Made by a program: the position numbers and the translations under genes. DNA of 64,000 nucleotides. Source: G963663315 sp965204925 (GTDB lineage Bacteria > Pseudomonadota > Gammaproteobacteria > Arenicellales > Poriferihabitantaceae). The stretch lies in the NCBI GenBank assembly GCA_965204925.1, contig OZ242021.1, positions 496,001 to 560,000 on the forward strand. Reading direction: 5' to 3'. This document shows positions 45,632 to 53,392 of the stretch, in pieces. Every line of letters begins with the position of its first letter. Within the stretch, counting starts at the first letter, position 1. The notes below the pieces were generated by a model. The model saw only the letters and a program-made list of their open reading frames with translations. It searched no databases and was not told the DNA's origin.

Positions 45632-46999
45632 TCAGGGAATATACGGCCCGAACAGGGCGTCGGGCAGCCACAGCGCGATCTCGGGAAAAAGATACATAAT
45701 CACCATGCAAAAAATGACAATCGACAGATAGGGCATGATTCCCCTGAAAATTTCCATCAGTTCAATACGGCTCTTCAATACCCCTTTAAGGTAATAGGCG
45801 GACATCGCCATCGGCGGAGTCAGGAATGACGTCTGCAAATTCAGGGCCACCAGCATGGCGAAGAAATAGGGATTGACACCGAAAGTATCCAGCATCGGCA
45901 GGAAAATGGGTACAAAGATAATCAGGATCTCGGACCATTCCAGCGGCCACCCCAGCAAAAAGATAATCAACTGCACCATAACCAGAAACTGCCACGGCTG
46001 AAGGTTCAGCGCCAGGACCCAGTGTTCGATCACATCGTGACCGCCCAGATAAGAAAAAACAGAAGCAAACGTCCAGGAACCGACAAACATCCAGCATACC
46101 ATGGCGGTCGTTCTGGCGGTCAGGAAAACGGATTCCTTGATTTTTGTCCAGTCCAGGGAGCGGTACAACAAAGCCAGGATCAATCCACCCAGCGCGCCCA
46201 TTGCCGCTGCTTCAGCCGGAGTAGCCAGACCTCCCAGAATCGATCCCAGCACCAGCATGATCAGGGCGGTAAGGGGGACAAACGACGTAAGCAGTTGCAG
46301 ATAAACCCGTGTGCGGCTGATTGAATGGTCAACGGCAGGACGCGGCGCGATCGATGGATTGATGAACACACGGATGATCACATAGACAACATACAACCCG
46401 GCCAGCAGCAATCCCGGAAATACGGCAGCCGCATACAGCCTCAGCGGCGACAGTTCCGCGATTGCGGCATAAACGATGAGCATGATGGAAGGCGGGATAA
46501 GAATCCCCAGAGTCCCCCCCGCGCAGATCACGCCGGCGCTGAAATCCTTGCGATAACTGGCGTTCGCCATGGCCGGGAACGCGAGCAACCCCATCAGGGT
46601 GACGACAGCGCCCACGATACCACTGGCCGTGGAGAAAACCGCGCAGGTGATCAACGCGGCAATCGCCATCGAACCCGGCAGGTTGCGAGCCGCCAGTTGC
46701 AGCGATGAAAACAGGCGGTCGACGATGTTCGCGCGCTCAACGACATACCCCATAAACAGAAATAACGGAATGGCTACCAGAGTATCATTCTCCATTACCG
46801 AGTAGGTGTTCTGGTTGAGCAGATAAAAAATCCGGTTGTTGAAGGCATCCGCAATGACCTCGATCGATCCCGCCTGGTGATAGGCGAAATAACCGAAACC
46901 GACGCCCATCGCGATCAGCGTGAATGCGATAGGGAATCCCAGAAGAACGAGGACGATGAACAGTCCCAGCATCAAAATGGCTACTTCAGGATTTGTCAT
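45632..46999 (-). CDS. dctM: TRAP transporter large permease
   Basis: About 455 residues from ATG 46999 (MTNPEVAILMLGLFIVLVLL), with a dozen or so hydrophobic helices. DTLVAIPLFLFMGYVVERAN and GGTLGILIPPSIMLIVYAAI are typical DctM segments, and the C-terminal QTSFLTPPMAMSAYYLKGV is the conserved end. The frame is open to 47284, but that extension overlaps the small permease gene and has no family likeness. It forms the transport channel with DctQ and receives substrate from the periplasmic DctP-type protein. Confidence 0.93.
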   Translation of the reverse strand: MTNPEVAILMLGLFIVLVLLGFPIAFTLIAMGVGFGYFAYHQAGSIEVIADAFNNRIFYLLNQNTYSVMENDTLVAIPLFLFMGYVVERANIVDRLFSSLQLAARNLPGSMAIAALITCAVFSTASGIVGAVVTLMGLLAFPAMANASYRKDFSAGVICAGGTLGILIPPSIMLIVYAAIAELSPLRLYAAAVFPGLLLAGLYVVYVIIRVFINPSIAPRPAVDHSISRTRVYLQLLTSFVPLTALIMLVLGSILGGLATPAEAAAMGALGGLILALLYRSLDWTKIKESVFLTARTTAMVCWMFVGSWTFASVFSYLGGHDVIEHWVLALNLQPWQFLVMVQLIIFLLGWPLEWSEILIIFVPIFLPMLDTFGVNPYFFAMLVALNLQTSFLTPPMAMSAYYLKGVLKSRIELMEIFRGIMPYLSIVIFCMVIMYLFPEIALWLPDALFGPYIP

Positions 47000-47058
47000 T
47001 GGAATATTGTTGTTCCCGTTGCAGGCATACGGTTTGAAAACCGCAAGTCGGCGGGCCG

Positions 47059-47634
47059 TTATCGATCCGGCAATCCGGAACCCCCGGAAATCAGCGCCTC
47101 CTCTGTTCCATGGACATCTTCCAGTCTCTCCATCCACTTGCCGGAGCGCATGGCCCGCCAGCAACGAAGAATTTCGGCAATACCCTGAATGAACAACAAC
47201 CCGCCCGCCAGCGGGATCAGTGTCTTGAAAAAATAAATCTGGATTCTTGCCGGGCTGTTCCAGCTGACTTCCCTGTAGCGCCACGAATCGGAAGCGATTT
47301 CCGCCCCGAACCAGAACAGCGCCATCATGCCCGGGAAAAAGAAAAGCAGATAAAGGACGAAATCAATAGTCGCCTGCACACGAACCGGAAACAACCGGTA
47401 GAGCACATCTCCGCGGACATGGGCATCATGGGCCAGCGCATACGGCCCCGCCATCAGGAACAGAGCGCCATACATCTGTACCATCATATCGAATGCCCAG
47501 ACTGTCGGGGCGTTCAACGCATAACGTACAAAGACTTCGTAGGAAACCGAGAACGTCAGAATCAGGATGCACCAGCCAAACATACGCCCGATCCAAGTGC
47601 TCAGGCTCTCTATGGCATAGATCACTCCGGTCAT
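47059..47634 (-). CDS. dctQ: TRAP transporter small permease
   Basis: 191 residues with four membrane helices. EVFVRYALNAPTVWAFDMMV is the conserved DctQ segment and AHDAHVRGDVLYR follows, both typical. It lies between the binding protein and large permease genes in the usual P-Q-M order, 59 bases before dctM. A terminator stands between it and the binding-protein gene. Confidence 0.92.
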   Translation of the reverse strand: MTGVIYAIESLSTWIGRMFGWCILILTFSVSYEVFVRYALNAPTVWAFDMMVQMYGALFLMAGPYALAHDAHVRGDVLYRLFPVRVQATIDFVLYLLFFFPGMMALFWFGAEIASDSWRYREVSWNSPARIQIYFFKTLIPLAGGLLFIQGIAEILRCWRAMRSGKWMERLEDVHGTEEALISGGSGLPDR

Positions 47635-47685
47635 ACGGATAGCCCGCCCGGCCGCGTGACAAGATGCGTCATGAAACGCTGCACG

Positions 47686-47717
47686 AAAAATTCCGGGGAT
47701 CGTTCAGACCCCCGGAA
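47686..47717 (-). terminator. Intercistronic rho-independent terminator after the TRAP binding-protein gene
   Basis: On the minus strand TTCCGGGG (47717-47710) and CCCCGGAA (47698-47691) form an eight-base stem with an 11-base loop, followed by TTTTT (47690-47686). It lies 33 bases after the binding-protein stop and 51 before the small permease start. It should reduce transcription into dctQM. Confidence 0.8.
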
Positions 47718-47749
47718 ATGCAACAATGTCGTCACCCCAACCCTGAAAA

Positions 47750-48856
47750 TCAGGAAAAATGATGGTTGTAAGCCAGTTTATAGTCAGGCTGGTTCAAATT
47801 CAGGTAGTTCATGACCGTTTTGGCATACGCTTTCTGGGACGCGATCACTTCCGCGAAGAATTCGTCCTCGGCAGACAGGCGATCGACAACGATATCCCAG
47901 GCTTTCAGCTGGTCGGACATGACGGAATCCGGAGTCCGGTAGACATTGACACCCTGTTCAGTGGACAGTTTGACCAGATCGTCGGCATAGCGCCGCGTAT
48001 TGTGCCAATAGAAATTCGAGTTTTCGGCTTCTGACGCATACTTCAGAATCGCCTTCAACTCATCCGGCAAACTATCATACTTGTCCTTGTTGAAAGTCAC
48101 CTCAAAGAACTCCTGGGATTGATGGAAACTGGCCAGGTGATAGTGTTTGGAAACGTCCTGCATACCAAAATCACGGTCAGAGGTGGGATTGTTGAATTCC
48201 GCGGCATCAATCAGACCCGATTTCATGGCTGGCTGAATTTCGCCGCCCGGCAATTGCACCACGGACATGCCCATTTCAAGCAGTACATCGGCAGCCAGTC
48301 CCACGGTACGATATTTAAGCCCCTTCATTTGGCTCGAATCCTTGATCTCCTCCTTGAACCAGCCAAGCGGTTGCGCCGGCATCGGGCTATTGAAAAAGCT
48401 GACCAGGTTGAGGCCGAGTTTGTCCATCAGTTTATCGAACAATTCCTGTCCGCCGCCATAATAAACCCAGCCGAGCACTTCCTGGCTGGACCAGCCAAAA
48501 CAGGGCCCGGTGCCGAACAATGAAGCTACGGTGGATTTCGAGTACCAATAAGCCGGCACATAATGCGCCGCGTCCAGCACCCCGCGATGGACCGCATCCT
48601 GCATCTGGCTGGTCTTGACCACCGAATTGACCGGCAGCAATTCAATTTGCAGCGCGTCTCCCGCCATCGCATTGACCCGATCAACATAGGACTTTGCATT
48701 TTCCAGGAAAATACCGCCTCCCCATGCGGCCTGCATTTTCAGCGTTACCGGAGCGGCCCGTACGATTGCCGGCGCTGCAAGAGCGCCCGCAGCCGTCGCC
48801 GTTGCGGCAACAGCCGAACCTTTCAAAAACTTTCTTCGAGAATTCTGCTCTTTCAT
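47750..48856 (-). CDS. dctP: TRAP transporter substrate-binding protein, Tat-exported
   Basis: 368 residues. Twin-arginine signal KEQNSRRKFLKGSAVAATAT with cleavage likely after AIVRAA. The mature part (VTLKMQAAWGGGIFLENAKS, LKYRTVGLAADVLLEMGMSV, LPGGEIQPAMKSGLIDAAEF) matches DctP family proteins of the TakP type, some of which bind alpha-keto acids or lactate as calcium or sodium complexes. The ligand here is not known. First gene of dctPQM-amidase. Confidence 0.92.
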   Translation of the reverse strand: MKEQNSRRKFLKGSAVAATATAAGALAAPAIVRAAPVTLKMQAAWGGGIFLENAKSYVDRVNAMAGDALQIELLPVNSVVKTSQMQDAVHRGVLDAAHYVPAYWYSKSTVASLFGTGPCFGWSSQEVLGWVYYGGGQELFDKLMDKLGLNLVSFFNSPMPAQPLGWFKEEIKDSSQMKGLKYRTVGLAADVLLEMGMSVVQLPGGEIQPAMKSGLIDAAEFNNPTSDRDFGMQDVSKHYHLASFHQSQEFFEVTFNKDKYDSLPDELKAILKYASEAENSNFYWHNTRRYADDLVKLSTEQGVNVYRTPDSVMSDQLKAWDIVVDRLSAEDEFFAEVIASQKAYAKTVMNYLNLNQPDYKLAYNHHFS

Positions 48857-48986
48857 TAATTTTATCCTCTATCAGTATAAACAACGTGTATTCGAACCGG
48901 CGATACAGCCAAGCCGGATTGCTGCCAGAAATATACAGGTAACAGTACTCCATATCTTTATAACAAGCAAGATTTATATCCCGGCC

Positions 48987-49004
48987 TCAGCAATTCCCGC
49001 CAAG
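48987..49004 (-). repeat. Dispersed repeat copy 2
   Basis: On the minus strand CTTGGCGGGAATTGCTGA, identical over 18 bases to 26617-26634 (+). It is preceded by GGGGAATGTC, which resembles GGGGAATGTA before the copy at 51090-51104. Confidence 0.7.
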
Positions 49005-49044
49005 GACATTCCCCGATTCGAGGTCTTTCGAGGTAGAAACTCGC

Positions 49045-49194
49045 TCACGCCATCAACTTCACCGCCGTTATTCCCCGGCGTTGGTGATATAAGCCTTCCA
49101 ATACTCGCGTGACAATCCGGCCATGGGCATCAAGCATGACAATACCTGTCTCGTTCTTTTCTGCCCAGGCGAGGTCAATGCCTATGTAAAACAT
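49045..49194 (-). pseudogene. DUF429-like N-terminus joined to a duplicated Sel1-gene end
   Basis: From ATG 49194 the frame reads MFYIGIDLAWAEKNETGIVM, the first strand of an RNase H-like DUF429 protein. After about 25 residues it runs into sequence that duplicates, in another frame, the 3' end of the Sel1-repeat gene (49049-49117 against 50149-50217). It stops after 49 residues. This is a recombination product and not a functional DUF429 protein. Confidence 0.55.
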
Positions 49195-49242
49195 GTACCG
49201 CCTTTTGGAAGCCTCGTGAAGAGTGGATTATGAACCAACACA

Positions 49243-49506
49243 CTATGTTTTCCACAACTCCAGTTGCCGGAGGCCGCGTATGAAATTCGATCGATGCTCC
49301 GGGCGAGGGAACGGAAGCGTGTAGTGGGATGGGGAGAGACAGGCTTGCCAGATAGCCTCCTTGACATCAGGCCTGATTGCTTTCATCACCGTGATAACTA
49401 TTTCGGGTTGGTATTGTCGCAGACGATTGGAGAGATTGCCGATACGGGCGCGGCGTGTGCGTATTCTTTCATGATTGAGCATCCTGTTCACGGGAAACAG
49501 CCCCAA
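49243..49506 (-). CDS. Hypothetical protein, probably a fragment
   Basis: Up to 87 residues; the Met at residue 9 (MLNHERIRTRRARIGNLSNR) is a better start than the TTG opening the frame. The remainder, VMKAIRPDVKEAIWQACLSP and YTLPFPRPEHRSNFIRGLRQ, looks like conserved protein sequence, but I do not recognise the family. It lies in a stretch of broken genes just upstream of the DUF429-like fragment, so truncation is likely. Confidence 0.45.
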   Translation of the reverse strand: MGLFPVNRMLNHERIRTRRARIGNLSNRLRQYQPEIVITVMKAIRPDVKEAIWQACLSPSHYTLPFPRPEHRSNFIRGLRQLELWKT

Positions 49507-49643
49507 TCATTCAGCGCATCTCCGACCGCTCTTGGACTGCAGGCGGTTTGAGGAGAAAGAAAACCGTCCAGGGAATTAATGTATTCCTTTATCGCAGTCG
49601 CGACTTGCTCGTGATGCCCCTGATAATAGAAGCCCGACTTCAT
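49488..49643 (-). CDS. Small hypothetical protein, possible nuclease fragment
   Basis: 51 residues from ATG 49643 (MKSGFYYQGHHEQVATAIKE, then SPQTACSPRAVGDALNDWGC). The composition and the phrase SPRAVGDA look like an alpha-helical N-terminal part of a larger enzyme, perhaps a restriction-type nuclease, but this is a guess. No strong ribosome site precedes it. It overlaps the first bases of the 49243-49506 frame. Confidence 0.35.
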   Translation of the reverse strand: MKSGFYYQGHHEQVATAIKEYINSLDGFLSPQTACSPRAVGDALNDWGCFP

Positions 49644-49679
49644 TTGAACAGTGATTCCTGATAACGACCCTCCTGCCCT

Positions 49680-49838
49680 TCAACAATAGAAGAACCCTTG
49701 CGTTGCCGGGGGAATGAGTTGACAATCGATATCTTCATGGCCAACCGCATTTTCCGGTCGCAAAAGCACCCCGGAATGCTCAGCAAGTTCCTCCGCAGTA
49801 CATGTCATCGTTCGATTTCCCGGGGCGCGGTCGGACAT
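49680..49838 (-). CDS. Small hypothetical protein with a strong ribosome site
   Basis: 52 residues from ATG 49838, which has AAGGAG five bases upstream. The protein (MSDRAPGNRTMTCTAEELAE, ending PPATQGFFYC) is not recognised. Because of the good ribosome site it is probably translated. It is the first of three short frames on the minus strand leading into the DUF429-like fragment. Confidence 0.45.
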   Translation of the reverse strand: MSDRAPGNRTMTCTAEELAEHSGVLLRPENAVGHEDIDCQLIPPATQGFFYC

Positions 49839-49859
49839 GCTACTCCTTAAAAATAACTA

Positions 49860-50159
49860 TTAGTTGATGTTCATCCCGATGCTGTGACGCTTGGCTTTCC
49901 AGGCAGCCACCAGCAATGACATGGCAACAATCACAGCGATAATCCATCGGGCGTTAGCGGTGTTCCGCTCCGTCAGTCTGGCGTCCCGTTCCGCCAGCTT
50001 GGCATCTCGCCGCGCCATCCGTTCTGCCAGTCGCGCAATATCGGTGCGGTATTCCGCTTGTCTGGTATTCAACGTTCTTCCAACATGACCGGGAACAGGT
50101 TCAGTATCCGGCAAACGTACTTGAACTCGACACGAAACCCCCGTTCCCGCAATCAACAT
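49860..50159 (-). CDS. Small coiled-coil protein with C-terminal membrane helix
   Basis: 99 residues. The middle part RLAERMARRDAKLAERDARL is charged and repetitive, likely a coiled coil, followed by a hydrophobic helix WIIAVIVAMSLLVAAW and a short tail. The build resembles the DUF1640-like protein at 26688-27092, though sequence similarity is limited. Its start codon lies a few bases after the Sel1 gene stop, inside the duplicated segment, so the N-terminal residues may be a by-product of that junction. No clear ribosome site. Confidence 0.5.
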   Translation of the reverse strand: MLIAGTGVSCRVQVRLPDTEPVPGHVGRTLNTRQAEYRTDIARLAERMARRDAKLAERDARLTERNTANARWIIAVIVAMSLLVAAWKAKRHSIGMNIN

Positions 50160-50168
50160 TCACTGCCG

Positions 50169-51035
50169 TTATTCCCCGGCGTTGGTGACATAAGCCTCCC
50201 AGTACTCGCGTGACAATTTCTGCGCTTCGGCAATCTGTGCCGGTGTCATAAGTGTGGCAAGAATTTCCTTATTATTTTGTGCACCATCATGGCCTTGTGC
50301 AGCCGCAATGCTCCACCAGGCATAGGCTTGCACGTAATCTTCGGGAACTCCTTCGCCCTTCCCATACCTCACCCCGAGATTGAACTGCGCCGAAGCATTT
50401 CCCTGTTCGGCAGCCTTGCGATACCAGTACACAGCCTTAGCATCATCTTCGGGAACCCCTTCGCCGTTGGCATACTTCACCCCGAGATTGGACTGCGCCA
50501 AAGCATTTCCCTGTTCAGCAGCCTTGCGATACCAGTACACAGCCTTAGCATCATCTTCGGGAACCCCTTCGCCGTTGGCATACTTCACCCCGAGATTGTA
50601 CTGCGCCAAAGCATTTCCCTGTTCAGCAGCCTTGCGATACCAGTACACAGCCTTAGCATCATCTTCGGGAACCCCTTCGCCGTTGGCATACTTCACCCCG
50701 AGATTGGACTGCGCCAAAGCATCTCCGTGTTCAGCAGCCTGGCGATACCAGTACACAGCCTTAGCATCATCTTCGGGAACCCCTTCGCCGTTGGCGTACA
50801 TCCACCCGAGATTGTACTGCGCCGAAGCATTTCCCTGCTCGGCGGCCTTGCGGAACCAGTACACAGCCTTAGCATCATCCTCGGGAACCCCTTCGCCGTT
50901 GTCATACATCACCCCGAGATTGAACTGCGCCGAAGCATCCCCCTGTTCAGCCGCCCTTTTCAAAGCCTCCAAATCATCTGCGGCATGTACGGAACATGTA
51001 AATAACAGCAGACAAATTAGCAGGGACCTGAACAT
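50169..51035 (-). CDS. Sel1-repeat secreted protein
   Basis: 288 residues from ATG 51035; a GTG at 51053 opens the frame, but the ATG directly precedes a clear signal peptide (MFRSLLICLLLFTCSVHAA). Six Sel1-like repeats of 36 residues follow (consensus AAEQGNASAQFNLGVMYANG, EGVPEDDAKAVYWYRK), ending in a slightly different last repeat (YVQAYAWWSIAAAQGHDGAQ). Sel1 repeats form a helical solenoid for protein binding. Exported members often act in envelope stress or host contact; the partner is unknown. The units are nearly identical in DNA (108 bases), so recombination can change their number. Confidence 0.9.
   Translation of the reverse strand: MFRSLLICLLLFTCSVHAADDLEALKRAAEQGDASAQFNLGVMYDNGEGVPEDDAKAVYWFRKAAEQGNASAQYNLGWMYANGEGVPEDDAKAVYWYRQAAEHGDALAQSNLGVKYANGEGVPEDDAKAVYWYRKAAEQGNALAQYNLGVKYANGEGVPEDDAKAVYWYRKAAEQGNALAQSNLGVKYANGEGVPEDDAKAVYWYRKAAEQGNASAQFNLGVRYGKGEGVPEDYVQAYAWWSIAAAQGHDGAQNNKEILATLMTPAQIAEAQKLSREYWEAYVTNAGE
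50424..50963 (-). repeat. 108-base tandem repeats in the Sel1 gene
   Basis: The same segment recurs at exactly 108-base intervals (forward-strand positions 50424, 50532, 50640, 50748 and 50856), with only a few differences between units. This much DNA identity, beyond what the protein requires, points to recent expansion or gene conversion. Confidence 0.85.
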
Positions 51036-51089
51036 GACCGAATTATATACCACCCATAGGGCGTAGCGCAGTCATTCAAACCTGTAGCG

Positions 51090-51104
51090 GCAATTCCCGC
51101 CAAG
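51090..51104 (-). repeat. Dispersed repeat copy 3
   Basis: On the minus strand CTTGGCGGGAATTGC, matching the first 15 bases of the copies at 26617-26634 and 48987-49004. It is 55 bases upstream of the Sel1 gene start. Confidence 0.6.
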
Positions 51105-51260
51105 TACATTCCCCCGTGGATTCGGCGGGATTTTCGGATGCAAACGCATGTGTTAGGGGTATGCGGACAAGGCCACCCCTCCGGCGAGTTGCCGGATCGG
51201 AGGTTGGCCATGGGTTTTCCTGAAGAACCGGCCTTTCACACACTCGGTCACGGCACCGGG

Positions 51261-51510
51261 TCAGGATGTGTCGAAGGGAACCGGATCGGGCTTGTGGCGC
51301 CCGAACGCGATACCCCGGTACAGCGCCTCCCAGTCCGTAACGTGGAATCCCGAGAACAGCCCGCGCAGCCGCTCCCACAGGGACCTCAAACTGCCCGCCT
51401 TGGCGCGCGCGGCGCGGAACAGCGAGCAGCGCCGTTGCTGCACCTGATCCATGAGGAACGCCAACATCATCAGGTGAGCGAACACCGTCGCCAGATGTTG
51501 CCGGCCGTGA
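51261..51510 (-). mobile_element. Transposase C-terminal remnant
   Basis: The minus strand reads GFEHNFGHGRQHLATVFAHL, then MMLAFLMDQVQQRRCSLF and a basic end stopping at 51261. This resembles the C-terminal part of a DDE transposase family. The N-terminal two thirds are missing, and the upstream side is joined to a DUF1703 fragment. It may belong to the same family as the N-terminal remnant near 26.4 kb. No terminal repeats were found. Confidence 0.55.
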
Positions 51511-51522
51511 CCGAAATTGTGT

Positions 51523-51879
51523 TCAAAGCCGTAGCCGTTGTACCAATGCCGGATTTTCTGGCGGTCGGAGGTCCTTTTTCAGTTCGTCCGGCTCACTGTA
51601 ATTCCCGCCAAAGCTCAAACGTAACACAGGGTATCGGGTGTTCCAGTCCCAGCGCTCGTGGATATAAAGCCCGCGGAACAGTTCTTCGCTGCCGGCGAAC
51701 AGTTCATGCAGGGTATCTGCCAGCAGACTCTTGCCGAAGCGCCACGGACGCGACAGAAAGTAATATCCGGGTATTCGCGCCATACTCCGGATATGCGGGG
51801 TTTTATCCACATAGTAAAAACCCCACTCGCGAATGCCGCGAAAAGATGCGTTCCCTATCGGCAGTTCCAGTCTGTCCAT
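51523..51879 (-). pseudogene. Truncated DUF1703 gene, copy 3
   Basis: From ATG 51879 the frame gives about 98 residues almost the same as the start of copy 1 (MDRLELPIGNASFRGIRE, HELFAGSEELFRGLYIHERW). It then jumps to a stretch that in another frame reads SDRQKIRHWYNGY, a motif normally about 150 residues further on. There the reading passes into the transposase tail. An internal deletion with frameshift plus a fusion explains this. The nuclease-like C-terminal domain is lost, so it is non-functional as an enzyme. Confidence 0.8.
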
Positions 51880-51948
51880 TGAGATGAGCGCTCCCGGAAT
51901 CGCAGCGGCGAGGTCAAAAGCGCCGAATATGGACGGTCCATGAGCGCG

Positions 51949-53316
51949 TCAATGCCGCGAGGCGTCAATCACCCGCTCGACGGCTTGTGCAATCGCATAC
52001 AGCCGGTCATCGTCGCCATGCACGGCGGACACCATGAAGCCGGTCGGCGCCTTGCCGTCTATCTGGCACGGCAGACTGATCGCACATCCGTCAAAGTAGT
52101 TCACCGCAGCGGTATTCCTGAGGTTGCGCAAATTGATTTTCGCCCTGTTTTCCACAACCTCCGTTGCAGCCAGGGTCGGTGCAATACAGGGGGCGGTCGG
52201 GCAGATCAGCGCATCAGCGCCCAGCCCCTTCATGGTCTGCTCCAAAGAGGCCTTCATGCGGGCCTTGTCGCGATAGCGGCATTGCTGTTCTTCCTCGCTA
52301 ACCCCCTTGAAGGCGGTCATGCGGTTATACACAAAAGGGTCATATTCATGTCCGTATTTCTCCAATAATTCAGCGTGATGCTGCAAAGCCTCATAACCCA
52401 CCACTGCACGGGTGAGGAACATCTCCACGCACTCACTGATAAGCGGCATCTCGACAAACTCCACGTTAGCGCCCGCCTCGCGAAGCGCATCGACAGCACG
52501 CTCAAAATCATCAGCCACTTCATCATCCGGATCATCCATCACCGTACTTAGCGGAACGATCAACTTCAGCGAGGCGCAATCCATGCGCTCGACCGATGGC
52601 AACGCCCCCTGTCCGTCCCAGCTCCCCGACATCAATTGATCCAGCAAAAAACAGCTATCGACATCCACGGCCATCGGACCGGGAGCGTCCGACGTGGGCG
52701 ATAACGGGTAAACTCCGGCCAGCGACAATCGCCCGTAACTCGGCTTGACCCCGACGATGCCATTGAAGGCGGCCGGCACACGGCAGGACCCGGCGGTATC
52801 CGACCCGACCGAAGCGGGCACGATGCCTTCCGCCACGCTGACCGCGCTGCCCGAAGAAGAACCGCCCGGCACTCGTCCGACCTGGCGCTCCCAGATACAC
52901 TTCGGGGTGCCATAATGCGGGTTTATGCCTAAGCCGCTGAAAGCGAATTCACTCATATTGGCCCTTCCGGCGAACAGCAGACCGGCATCCCGCAATCGCT
53001 TTGCCACATCACAGTCCCCGACAGCCGGAACGGCCGAATGCCGCAGGGCAATCGACCCCGCCAGAGTGACCTCTCCCCTGATATCGAACAGGTCCTTCAA
53101 CGTGACCGGAATTCCGGCCAACGCAGGAATGCGGGACGCGGCATGAATGGAGCGATCAATCGAACGCGCCTGTTCGGGCATATCGTCATTGATGGAAACC
53201 AGGACATATTCACTCGCTTTCGCCTTTTCCAGCGTCGCGGCTGCCAACTGTTCAGCAGTCACCCGCCGGTTGCGGATATCCTGTGAGAGAGACCTGAGAT
53301 TGTTCCTGATCTTCAT
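51949..53316 (-). CDS. Amidase (amidase-signature family)
   Basis: 455 residues with the Ser-cisSer-Lys triad: Lys74 in GIPVTLKDLFD, the serine cluster in VPGGSSSGSAVSVAEG, and the nucleophile in GSDTAGSCRVPAAFNG. It hydrolyses an unknown amide; relatives include allophanate hydrolase-type and indoleacetamide-type enzymes. It is only distantly like the TRAP-linked amidase. ATG 53316 is the start; the gene is divergent from the EEP-family hydrolase, with 76 bases between. Confidence 0.9.
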   Translation of the reverse strand: MKIRNNLRSLSQDIRNRRVTAEQLAAATLEKAKASEYVLVSINDDMPEQARSIDRSIHAASRIPALAGIPVTLKDLFDIRGEVTLAGSIALRHSAVPAVGDCDVAKRLRDAGLLFAGRANMSEFAFSGLGINPHYGTPKCIWERQVGRVPGGSSSGSAVSVAEGIVPASVGSDTAGSCRVPAAFNGIVGVKPSYGRLSLAGVYPLSPTSDAPGPMAVDVDSCFLLDQLMSGSWDGQGALPSVERMDCASLKLIVPLSTVMDDPDDEVADDFERAVDALREAGANVEFVEMPLISECVEMFLTRAVVGYEALQHHAELLEKYGHEYDPFVYNRMTAFKGVSEEEQQCRYRDKARMKASLEQTMKGLGADALICPTAPCIAPTLAATEVVENRAKINLRNLRNTAAVNYFDGCAISLPCQIDGKAPTGFMVSAVHGDDDRLYAIAQAVERVIDASRH

Positions 53317-53392
53317 TTTGTATTCGCCTCCCTAATCTGCGGTGTCGTATTTTTTGAGTATAATCCAGCCACGGGAATCGAACAATTGACCG

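Noticed and set aside
50424..50963. Regularly spaced repeats that could look like a CRISPR array
   Set aside because: The 108-base units have no variable spacers and translate as Sel1 repeats.
50277..51066. Two long plus-strand frames across the Sel1 gene
   Set aside because: They are produced by the periodic repeats; the minus strand carries the signal peptide and family motifs.
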